Source: Anoplopoma fimbria
Lineage: Eukaryota; Chordata; Actinopteri; Perciformes; Anoplopomatidae
Direction of reading: 5' to 3'
Length of the DNA: 64,000 nt
NCBI RefSeq assembly: GCF_027596085.1
Contig: NC_072464.1
Span: 16,426,124-16,490,123, forward strand
Positions 54,229 through 63,881 of this stretch are shown here, piece after piece (the first letter of the stretch is position 1; each line of letters begins with the position of its first letter). The translations under genes were made by a program, and so were the position numbers. The notes under the pieces were generated by a model that saw only the letters and a program-made list of their open reading frames with translations, was not told the origin of the DNA and made no database searches.

Positions 54229-55302
54229 ACAAACACACACCACTGTTATGGGAGATTAATTCACACTTTCATCACCAAGTCTTGGTCCCAGGGGGAGCCT
54301 CGAGGAGACTTGAGCAAAGTGACTGAGGGAGACTGCAGAGGGTAATGGGTTATAGGTGTGAGTGTGTTAGTGTGTGTGAGTGTGTGTGTGTTTGTGTTCA
54401 TTCTGGAAATAAAGGCTGGGTACTCAGTGAAGTGCTTTCCCCACTGGCTCCTAAAACAAACACAAACTGGCCACTACTAAAGAAGAAAGTTTGTGTATTT
54501 TTTGTGTGTGTCTGTGTGACCATGCATGTGGTTACATACTTGTTTTCATTTTCGGTAAAGTTCACACTCTTTCAGACACAGAACATCTGAAATATCAAAT
54601 GTTTCATTTTGCCTTGCTAAATTGTAATATCAAACATTTTCTGGCTGTGTGATGACTGGCTGTTTTCCTTTTCTTTTTTTTTGGTTCATGACACTGTACG
54701 GCTTCAATTTTAAACTGTTGGTGAAATTAAGACGTCACTTTAGCTCTTTAGGAGGTCATTTGTCTAAAACTTGAAAAAAAAAAAGAATCCTATATTGCAG
54801 TATGTCTCTTTTGTATGTGTGCTTTCTTTCTACATGTACCAGGCATCAAAATTGCCCTGCAGGGACCGGTAAAGTTTATTGAGTGAATTGAAATGGAGTG
54901 TTAAGTGTTAGTGGAAATGTCACAGGGGGTTTGGATTCCTGTTCATCGCCATGAACGAGTGACTGCTCACCGCTGCTGCAATTCATCACACCAAAGCGCT
55001 CCACTGCTTCAATCAATGGCTAGTTGGCTGATAAGTCTTGTTGTTCTGAATAGGGGGGCTGTGAAAACTGATGGCAAAACCTTTGTTAGCCTGATTGTTC
55101 ATTTCATCCCTCTTATTGGGAACATCACTAAACTTAGAGAAAACATACCTGCCCACGACCAACCTCATGCACTCCAACTTAACTCAGAAATCCTGTCGCT
55201 CACCTTCGGCAAATACTGTATATCCGTCTGAACAAGTTACAACATGATGTAAGAAAAGCTGGCAGAGGGGTGAGGTCATGTCTATTGTCTCTTCTGCAAT
55301 GC

Positions 55303-55722
55303 ATTTTTTTTTTATATATTTCACTTGAATCCAGTGTTTCTTTATGATCTATATTGACACCTCCTGAAATGTGAAGAGCTGCTTGCATTTTTCAGTTCCA
55401 TATGATTGTGTTTTGAATATTTTGGGGATTACTCGGCTGCTATTGAAGAACATTTTTCACGTTTTATAGAATATGCCTGTATATTCAATGACCAAACGCA
55501 CTTGTCTACGTTTGACATTACATATATAAAAGAAAAAGAATGAACGCACTGAAATAAAACATTTGAGAGGTATCTAGTAATTAGTTAAAAGTAAAAAGTT
55601 AATTGCAGACCTAGATTTTGCACCTCAATACTTTTTTTGGGGGGGGAATAAAACTGCATAAAACCAGTTATTTCTATCTCACCACACCTGCCTGACATTT
55701 TTCAAAATGTATGTAAGATCTA
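55303..55722. repeat. Local direct repeat, copy 1 (intron 1)
   Basis: A 420-bp AT-rich sequence from TTTTTATATATTTCACTTGA to GTAAGATCTA. It recurs in the same orientation at 57540-57826 and 57846-58194, on the other side of exon 1. It has no coding capacity, and no family is recognised. Copy 1 contains the complete sequence; copies 2 and 3 have deletions relative to it. Confidence 0.9.
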
Positions 55723-56671
55723 TTCCAGTTTGAGTCAAAATAACTACCAGCATTGTTTGCAGCAGAGTGCTGATGCGTTCACATTTTCTGTCTATTTGCC
55801 ACATTACAGCCACATTCTTCCACACGTCTCACATCACAACATAAATCCGACGCCTGGGATGCACTGCATAGCAAGTAAACAATGCTCTCCATCCCTCTCT
55901 TCATTATGAAACCTCACTCTGCTGCAGCCCGTGCGGGATACTGAGCTTCACCAGGACTATGGCAACAACGGTATCAAAGACAGGTGACCCGCTAAGCCTC
56001 TCTTCCTCTCTCTCTCCCTCAGTTTAGTTTAATTATACCTCAGTGCAACACAGAAAAGACACCCTCATTAAGACACCAAAGTAGTGTCACATCAGGGAAT
56101 ATCAAAGGCACGACTGGTGATAACAATCAAGAGACAACAATATGCATCTGTGTCATCAGCTATGACAAAGCCACAGCAGTTCACCTCTGTTATTACTTGT
56201 TCTCTCCCATATCCTATAATTTGGTCCCTGCTACCAAGTTTGTTCCTGATCCTGGTTATCAAACAAATCTGTGCTGCAATCAGTCTCACTGCGTGCATAT
56301 TCAGTCTATACATTTGCATCTCTATAAACCATACAGCAGCAGGGTATCTGTGCAGGCAGCGTGCTGAACACACTGTTCCCCCATTTTCCAGCAAACATCA
56401 GAGATAAACATCTTCCACTAAATTCTGCTGCTATAGACTGGGGGGGGGGGGTTATTCTGCAGCAGCGTGCGGAAGAAGCAATTTGAAAGTTGTTACTGTG
56501 TTTTGTGTGTGGGTGTGGGTGTGTAGCCTCCTGGGGAATGAAAATGTGCTCCTGTTTAAGTCGTGTTTCATTAAAAAATAAAGAAAGAAAAAAAGGTGAA
56601 AAGATCCAAACATTGTTAGGTGATCTTCAGAGTGATACTGGCACATATGGATGGGTGGGAAAGTAACCAAC

Positions 56672-57076
56672 CTTGACGGGGGAGCTCCTGATGGCTACGG
56701 GCAGCTCCCTGATCGCACTGCCCGGGGGAGAAGCGGATATCCCGGCTGCGCACCCCTGCAGCGAGCCCCCGGCGAGGGACTGCCTGCCTCCTCCGCCTCC
56801 TCCTCCTCCTCCTCCTCCTCCTCCTCCTCTCTGGGGCCGCTGCTTGATACCGTCCAGGAGGCGAACCAGGAGGATGTTCGCCGGCAGCTCGTCCACCCCG
56901 CAGTCCACCAGGATGCGGCACTCCGGGCAGCGGAGCTCGTTGCGGGAGCTGAGGATGTTCTCCAGGCAGCGGCGGCAGAAGGTGTGCTGGCACGGCAGCA
57001 CCTTGGCCGTGGTGTCCAGGCGCTCCAGGCACACCGAGCACTCCAGCAGATCCAGCAGAGACGAGGACTCGTCCAT
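56672..57076 (-). CDS. sh3rf3: sh3rf3 coding exon 1 (RING finger, polyglycine run)
   Basis: This exon encodes the first 135 residues of SH3RF3/POSH2, an E3 ubiquitin ligase and scaffold of Rac-JNK signalling. A C3HC4 RING finger is complete: C13, C16, C29, H31, C34, C37, C50, C53. It is followed by the family-typical stretch [20 protein letters not shown] run of 14 glycines (residues 84-97, mostly GGA codons) follows, then a linker ending SSPVK. The start is the ATG at 57076, with a strong context (G at -3, G at +4); MDES is also where the paralogue SH3RF1 begins. An in-frame ATG at 57097 would add seven residues but has a weak context. Upstream of that the frame has no ATG before a TAA near 57205. 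The exon ends AAG|GTTGGT, phase 0. I prefer sh3rf3 over sh3rf1 because of [19 protein letters not shown] here and [10 protein letters not shown] in exon 2. The assignment rests on remembered family sequences, not a search. Confidence 0.88.
56786..56827 (-). repeat. sh3rf3: (GGA/GGC)14 coding trinucleotide repeat in exon 1
   Basis: Fourteen consecutive glycine codons (12 GGA, 2 GGC) just after the RING finger and its KQRPQR tail. The pure GGA stretch covers 56798-56827. It is in frame and predicts a flexible polyglycine linker that may vary in length. Confidence 0.93.
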
Positions 57077-57105
57077 GTCCGCGGAGAGGGCGAGCATCTG
57101 GGCTT

Positions 57106-57174
57106 TCAGTGTCCGTGGGGATGCCGCGGTGCCTGGTGCGTGTGCCGGAGAAATGAACCGTGCGCACAGCACAT
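57106..57174 (-). promoter_or_regulatory. sh3rf3: Upstream ORF in the probable sh3rf3 5' UTR
   Basis: ATG at 57174 with A at -3, 22 codons, TGA at 57108-57106. It is in a different frame from the main ORF and ends 29 bp before the start codon at 57076. It is relevant only if the transcript begins upstream of 57174. Confidence 0.4.
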
Positions 57175-57294
57175 GCTTGGGAGGAGGACCGGGCGTCGAG
57201 TCCCCTCTTTACGCGGAGCAGTGACCGCTGTGTGGTGCGTGTGGATGTCCTCCGTAGGCTACCTCTGGATGTCTCTCTCCCTCCCACACACAAC

Positions 57295-57297
<3 letters not shown>

Positions 57298-57343
<46 letters not shown>
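57298..57343 (-). repeat. (CT)n tract, (GA)n on the sh3rf3 sense strand
   Basis: 23 CT units on the plus strand, about 220 bp upstream of the start codon, in the promoter or 5' UTR. Confidence 0.97.
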
Positions 57344-57345
<2 letters not shown>

Positions 57346-57369
57346 GCAGCTGTGCAGAAAGCGGTGAGG

Positions 57370-57402
57370 TCACGCACTCATCATCATCATCATCATCATC
57401 AT
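57370..57402 (-). promoter_or_regulatory. sh3rf3: Eight consecutive upstream ATGs forming a short uORF
   Basis: On the sense strand a trinucleotide repeat gives eight ATG codons in a row (57402-57379), followed by AGT, GCG and TGA (57372-57370). If transcribed, it would be a ten-codon upstream ORF about 295 nt before the main start. Confidence 0.45.
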
Positions 57403-57484
57403 GTGCGCGCCGATCAGAATTGCGGAGCGCGCTCACGCTCCAGAGCCAGATTGATAGAGACTGGAAGAAAAGAGAGAGAGAATG

Positions 57485-57488
<4 letters not shown>

Positions 57489-57523
<35 letters not shown>
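57489..57523 (-). repeat. (GA)n tract, (CT)n on the sh3rf3 sense strand
   Basis: 17 AG units on the plus strand, opposite in polarity to the CT tract 145 bp away. Confidence 0.97.
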
Positions 57524-57527
<4 letters not shown>

Positions 57528-57539
57528 AATAAAAACAGG

Positions 57540-57826
57540 TTTTTTATATATTTCACTTGAATCCAGTGTTTCTTTATGATCTATATTGACACCTCCTGAA
57601 ATGTGAAGAGCTGCTTGCATTTTTCAGTTCCATATGAAAAAGAATGAACGCACTGAAATAAAACATTTGAGAGGTATCTAGTAATTAGTTAAAAGTAAAA
57701 AGTTAATTGCAGACCTAGATTTTGCACCTCAATACTTTTTTTGGGGGGGGAATAAAACTGCATAAAACCAGCTATTTCTATCTCACCACACCTGCCTGAC
57801 ATTTTTCAAAATGTATGTAAGATCTA
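57540..57826. repeat. Local direct repeat, copy 2 (5' flank of sh3rf3)
   Basis: Same sequence as copy 1 but lacking 128 bp (55406-55533 of copy 1). The junction lies at TATGA/AAAAG with 2-bp microhomology GA. It is preceded by AGAATAAAAACAGG and followed by AGAGACAATAAAAACACG, which leads straight into copy 3. Confidence 0.9.
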
Positions 57827-57845
57827 GAGAGACAATAAAAACACG

Positions 57846-58194
57846 TTTTTTATATATTTCACTTGAATCCAGTGTTTCTTTATGATCTATATTGACACCT
57901 CCTGAAATGTGAAGAGCTGCTTGCGTTTTTCAGTTCCATATGATTGTGTTTTGAATATTTGGGGATTACTCGGCTGCTATTGAAGAACATTTTTCACATT
58001 TTATAGAATATGCCTGTATATTCAATGACCAAACGCACTTGTCTACGTTTGACATTACATATATAAAAGAAAAAGAATGAACGCACTGAAATGAAACATT
58101 TGAGAGGTATCTAGTAATTAGTTAAAAGTAAAAAGTTAATTGCAGACCTAGATTTTGCACCTCAATACTTTTTTTGGGGGGAAATAAAACTGCA
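57846..58194. repeat. Local direct repeat, copy 3 (5' flank of sh3rf3)
   Basis: Retains the segment that copy 2 lost but is truncated at the right end. After AAATAAAACTGCA it joins ATAAAAACACGTTAGGG, the same ATAAAAACACG junction that precedes its own start. Few base differences from copy 1 are visible (for example one fewer T near 57960). Confidence 0.9.
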
Positions 58195-58857
58195 ATAAAA
58201 ACACGTTAGGGACAGGCAGATCACACCAACTAGTTAGAAAAGAAACAGTTTTTTATATAATAAAGAGTCTTTCTGTCATATCTGGTGCTCATAAAGACAA
58301 ACTATTACTACAAGTAGCCTACCAGGCATTAACTTAATAGACTTATATTTGGGCGTCAATTCACAAAATGATCAGATATGTTGCTCAGTGTTTCCCATTC
58401 AATATGAAGATTACGTTTTTAGAGTTTGAGCAAAACAGAGCATTCATATTTGTGCTTGCTTGGTTTAGTTTTCACATAAACTAAACTTGTAATCAATGCA
58501 CTGGGTGTCTCACGCAGCTGACAGGTACATGAACTCAGTCACTACATCCAGCTGAAAAAACAAGAGCTTTTTTGAAAAATATAGCTTTTTAGCGACGCCT
58601 GGTGGACATGTACTGATATTGTTGTTTCCCTGCTTTGAACAATTTAAATCTCCAAAAAGTTATCATAATTTGTAACTAGAAATGTTCTGTATGGTCTAGG
58701 CTAGACCATCATATAGACTATAAAACACACGATGCAATATTAGCAATATTATATTTATAGATGACAGGCGGGATTGTCAAATTTTCAAGATGAAGGGAAA
58801 AAACTCAGTAAATACTGTCATGAGCTGATGGACAGAACACACTTAAAGGAGAAGTAA

Positions 58858-58858
<1 letters not shown>

Positions 58859-58945
<87 letters not shown>
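58859..58945. repeat. (TG)n microsatellite
   Basis: 43 TG units. Confidence 0.97.
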
Positions 58946-58946
<1 letters not shown>

Positions 58947-59047
58947 GTACCTCAGCCGTGACTGTAGACTTGCTTTGCCTGTCCACCTGTTCAGACCTGC
59001 TCCTCTCTCGCATTCAGCCCTAGAGGTGTAAGGAGTGATTGAGCCAA

Positions 59048-59048
<1 letters not shown>

Positions 59049-59127
<79 letters not shown>
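59049..59127. repeat. (TG)n microsatellite
   Basis: 39 TG units. Confidence 0.97.
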
Positions 59128-59130
<3 letters not shown>

Positions 59131-59278
59131 TCCCCTGTGTGTGTGTGTATGAGTGTGCATGTGTGACACAGTGACGCCTTCCTGGATGAGGGGTGGGCCC
59201 GCTATTTACCACCCACGATGAAAAGCAGAGGGTGGACTGCTTAGGCAAACAATGAGGAACAGGGTGTTTGTGTGTGTG

Positions 59279-59280
<2 letters not shown>

Positions 59281-59332
<52 letters not shown>
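59281..59332. repeat. (TG)n microsatellite
   Basis: 26 TG units. It is the third TG tract in 475 bp, all in the same orientation. Confidence 0.97.
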
Positions 59333-59333
<1 letters not shown>

Positions 59334-61124
59334 AACCCACATCATTTACACTAATAAGTGAGGTACTGAAAACATTGTGTGTTGTATTTCATTCCACAAC
59401 AAAGTATCTAAGTCACAGTGCTGCAAATGTTTTGTAACTTTATTTTGTAATGAAATTATTTTGCTATTAACACATTATGTGTGTAAATACTTACAGAGAC
59501 TGAATGATGGATCATACGATGACAGTTTAAAATGCATGTAACAAAAATGAAATCTGGCCAAGTGAATAAACTAAATTTTGAATAAACCGCTGAATAATCT
59601 ACTCCTTCAGTCCTTGTTTATGGTCATAGGCAGTGTGGAGCTTTACACAAATCAAAGCAGCACAAATTGAATTATCAGCATTTGTAAATGGAACAAGAAG
59701 AAAAAAAAATGAAGTGAAGGTCAAGTCTTTTGCAGCAGTAATGACTTGGAGACTTTTTGTGCTTTTCCAGCTCAGCTGCGAGACGAAGCTCCTCTTACAT
59801 TTCATCTTCAGAGACCTGCCATTTCTCACAGGTTTCCCTTGGGGCTGCAGAACATCGCAATGCTACAGTAATTCAGCCACAAAAAAAAAAAAAAAAGAAT
59901 GTGTGTGTGTTGTTGTCGTCAAGCCCTGATTTTGAACGCCTCACTGGCGCAGCGGCCCACAAGTGCTGGCAACAAGCCCTAATTCATGGTGTCTCTCTCT
60001 CTCTCTCTCTCTTTATCATACCCGCTCACGTCTCATGCCCAGCGTGTTTCATCTGCTTAACACAATTCTCCACAGCCAATGATTCAGTATTAGAGGGGAA
60101 CTGCAGAGAGATGCGAACAAAAAAAATGATTATTGGATGGAAATCCCCTCAATCCTTTTAAGCAGCATAGTCAGCGCTCCCTGTAGGACACAGTGCTGTC
60201 AATAAAACACACAAAGGGTAGGATGCTGTTAAACAGCAGACAGGTCAATTAGGGATGCTAACGAGCCTTTTGCACACATAAGGGTTAAACAGCTCTTTGA
60301 GACGCCACTAAGATTGACATATGTCCAATAATGACACTTGAACAACACATACTTGATGTACATTTAAAGGTTGTCATGACCCAATGTCGTAATGATTATC
60401 TTTAGATTATCATACATATCAGTACATAATGGGTTTTTTTTCATACACTCTATTAATATAAAAGTATCTCTACATAATGCATTCAATTGTTGGACTTCTG
60501 TGTTTTATTATATTTAAAACAGCATGTCCATGTCCAGATTATGTGGCAGTGAGCACAGACCGGCACATTACGGCATGCTAAGCAGTCCTGGTGAGGGCAG
60601 TTTCCTCCCTCAGAATTTTGATATTGCCTTTTTTTTTTTTTTTTTCTTGCTAAGGGGTTGGGTCAGTGAGCGGTGGCCAGTTTGCTTAAGGCTTGGCAAG
60701 GTGAGTTAGTGAGGCCTCTTATGTGTTTCCAATGGGATTTAGGTGCTTTATGCTCTGTATTTTATTACGCTGAATACTGTGCTGCAATATCTGCAATAAA
60801 AAAAAACTTAATTGTTTTATAATTGAATGTTGTCTCTTGGGAAATTCTTGTGATGATGAGATATGAAAATAAACTTGAGTTGACCTGACAGTGCATGCAT
60901 ACTTTATTTGTTTTTACGTCTTTTTTTCTCCTGCATCAGCCTAGTTTTACCCACAGGGTTCACCAAAGTTTCATATACTCCTATATTGTCTTCATCTTTA
61001 TCAATAATATCAATAATAATTCTCATTAGTTTCCATCATTTCGCTGCAAACACAGGCGTTCTCCCACTAACTGCTCTGGAGAAAGTTTGCCCGAGACGAT
61101 CAAACGTAATGAATATGTATTGTG

Positions 61125-61128
<4 letters not shown>

Positions 61129-61168
<40 letters not shown>
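61129..61168. repeat. (TG)n microsatellite
   Basis: About 19 TG units. Confidence 0.95.
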
Positions 61169-61169
<1 letters not shown>

Positions 61170-61253
61170 CTTCTCTATGTACCTATACCATGCACCTCTC
61201 TCCCATCGACCAATGTCCTTCGTTCATGCAAAAGTAGGTTAGCTGACACTGCA

Positions 61254-61267
61254 GTTACCATGGCAAC
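61254..61267. promoter_or_regulatory. RFX-type X-box motif
   Basis: GTTACCATGGCAAC, a full match to the palindromic X-box, about 4.2 kb upstream of the sh3rf3 start codon. Confidence 0.6.
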
Positions 61268-62875
61268 CGGCTCTTTGCTTCCTTGTTGAACAGTAGTTAG
61301 AGAATGTGAGTGTTTTCTCACAGACAATGTGCATGGGGGGGTTAACAAGGTCATGGAGTCTGTGGTGGGTCCGTTTGTACAGCATGTGTGTTTTATTACA
61401 GAAAGTACCTCCAAGTTTAAGAGAATGATATTTTAGCTAGGGTTATACCAAAATATTTGCTCAACATTGATGCATATGAACTTCACATTTTGTAGATGTT
61501 TTATTTGTGTTTGTTCAGTGGGAATGGGACGTTGAATCAGACTAAATTCTATATACAGTAAGTATATAATATGTATAAATATGTCTATCCTAACTATTTT
61601 AATGGCCTTTGTTTAAATATACACGTTTCCATGGAAGATGATAACATAAATCTGAAATATGAGGAGAAAAATATCAATATCAATATCATTATTTTCCTAT
61701 AACGCATTGATTTCATCCTTGAAAAGTTCAAAAACAGCGAGACCACATTTTAAATTTCCTTCTTTCAGGGTTTGAGTCGCCTTGGGGCACATGAAAAGCA
61801 TGAGGAAGTTTGCTTTTAAAGATTTTTGCTGCAAATTGAAGTTACTCTAACTTCATTACACCAAGCAGCAAATTAGGCCTCCACTGACTGCTATCTTCTC
61901 TGAGCTACAGCACTTTGATGTGGTGCTGAGGGAGGGTTAAAACAGGGTAGGCAGTCTGTGACAGCTGCTGTACCACTGAATCTTAACAACTCTGATCTCC
62001 AACATGAATGCATGTTGACCTAAGAGACTCAAGATGTATCCTGCTGATGATTGAATTTATTCATGGAACAAGTCATCATAACTCCACATCTTATTTGTCC
62101 ATACCCATGAATAAATAACTACAAGAGGAAGGCAGTACATGATACAATATATTGGGTCAAATAAAAATATGCTATAAATTTAAGTCACAGTCTTCCACGT
62201 TAGGCTTATCTTTAGTGTTGAAAGAAAACAATGGCTAAGTGAATGTAAATGTCAGTATGTGAATATGGCCCACAGGATTCAAAACAACACATGGGTCTTT
62301 GAAATTTCATTTTTCTATCATAAATGCTGTTTTACATGCCTCAAATATTTTGTTTTCATTATCAGATGTAATATGTTATATACATCTGTACATATTGTTT
62401 GCTTATTTCAGTCTTGTTAATGCTGCAAGAACCACATTTCCCCACAGGGATCATGCAGTGTGTCAAGGATATGTAATCCTATACTATTCTATATTATGTT
62501 GCTTTATCAAATACTCCCTTATCTCATTAAATCTGATCTTGTTTAATCTTTTTTATGTCACTTTATGCCTCATTGTATCGCCTCATATATCATGTGTCCC
62601 ATATCCTATCTCTTAATACCCCATTTCACCTCATGCAGATACAGCTGCATGGGTTTTTGTGTCACAAAATCCATCATAGTAAGTACAGGTTTTGCTTAAT
62701 ATGTGTTTTTGTCCGGTCTGTGACGGAGCAGCCATCATTCTCTCAGCAGATCTCATCAGTCTTCTTGTTATCCTGCCCTCATCCTCTCTTTATCCTCTCT
62801 TCTCATCTAATCTCTTCTCCTCTCATCCTCCTTTTCAGTCAGGAAGCCCCTGGATCGACATCAATGAGCCGCTCA

Positions 62876-63085
62876 AAGGAGGAGGGAGACAGAGAGACGG
62901 TGAGACGGAAGAAAAAAAGAGAGAGAAGAGGATGGAGAAAGAGAGAAGGAGACAGACTGAGAGAGGGACGGAGAAGGTGAAAGGACGAAGAGAGAGAGAG
63001 TAACCAAGAAGGAGAAAGACGATGGACATAGAGAGAAAAAGAAAAATAGGGAGAGGGGGGAAGACAGAGACAGAGAGGGAGAGTG
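62876..63085. repeat. 210-bp purine-rich tract
   Basis: Almost only A and G on the plus strand with scattered single pyrimidines, made of GAGA, GGAGA and AAAGA words. A (GGA)n run follows at 63171-63194. Confidence 0.85.
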
Positions 63086-63881
63086 AGTAATTACAGGACT
63101 CCCAGTGTTTTTCAAAGCCCCTCTTTTATCTTACCCTTCCTGTGGCTGGGAAAAGGAGAAGCGGCGGAAAGAAGGAGGAGGAGGAGGAGGAGGAAAACTA
63201 AAGTCCAAGCTTTAGTTCAACTCAGACAACAGGCACCAGTCATCAACATCACACAAACAAAGTCTCACACACACACACTCAAACTAATTTATAGCTCCTG
63301 TTTCAAAGACAAGCTGCGTGTGCGTGTGTTGCTGGCCTTCATGTAAAGAATTCTTATAGTGAAAGTAATAAGTTACTTTTTAAGCCCGCTGATGATTATT
63401 GTTGTTGTTATTTATATTTGTTAAATGTATGCCTATATGTTGTGCTGCTGACACTGCATTCTAAGCATTTTTACAATGCTGTACCAAAACAAATGTTGGC
63501 ATATCTGAAATTGTAGCAGTAGTAGGTAGAATTAGAAGGCAATATTTGTAATATTGTGTAAGTAATGATGACAGCTGTAATCCTACAATATTACTTGTCA
63601 GTAGCATATGCATAATTGGCAGTAACTAGTTTCAATGTCCAAATGTGAGATTTTGCTGCTTTTCTTTGTCTTAAATGACAATGAAAAATAAAAAAATATT
63701 TGGAAAATTGCCAATTGGCATATTAGTGATAATGAAAACAGTTAGTAGTAGCCCTAATATGAGACGCAGTTCACAGTGTATAAAAGGACATGCGAGATAC
63801 AAATAGAAATGTATATTAATATTTGCTTTTGTGTGCAAACTAAGCATGAACACTTAACTATTTTGCATATATATATATATA

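Larger units (their letters stand above)
56690..57440 (-). promoter_or_regulatory. sh3rf3: GC/CpG-rich block over sh3rf3 exon 1 and probable promoter
   Basis: This block is conspicuously richer in G, C and CpG than the AT-rich DNA around it, for example GTGCGCGCCGATCAG at 57402 and GGAGCGCGCTCACGC at 57423. It covers exon 1 and some 360 bp upstream of the start codon, as expected for a CpG-island promoter. No transcription start can be fixed from sequence alone. Confidence 0.6.

Noticed and set aside
54860..54900. LINE-tail-like CCTGCAGGGACCGGTAAAG, and a similar stretch at 62435-62460
   Set aside because: The resemblance to fish LINE tails is short and degenerate, not enough to call an element.
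57077..57172. N-terminal extension of the RING protein from 57172
   Set aside because: The codon at 57172-57170 is GTG, not ATG. The only in-frame ATGs before the RING are at 57097 and 57076.
56651..57367. Long open frame (about 240 codons) on the plus strand across exon 1
   Set aside because: Antisense shadow of the GC-rich RING exon. It is a serine run plus low-complexity sequence, with no recognisable domain.
56616..57377. Long open frame (about 250 codons) on the minus strand overlapping exon 1 in another frame
   Set aside because: It has no ATG at its start (GTG only), is arginine/proline-rich because of the GGA repeat and GC-rich composition, and shows no domain. The RING frame explains the region.
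58596..58614. CTCF-like sequence (GACGCCTGGTGGACATG)
   Set aside because: It differs from the core at two informative positions, so the match is too weak to report as a site.
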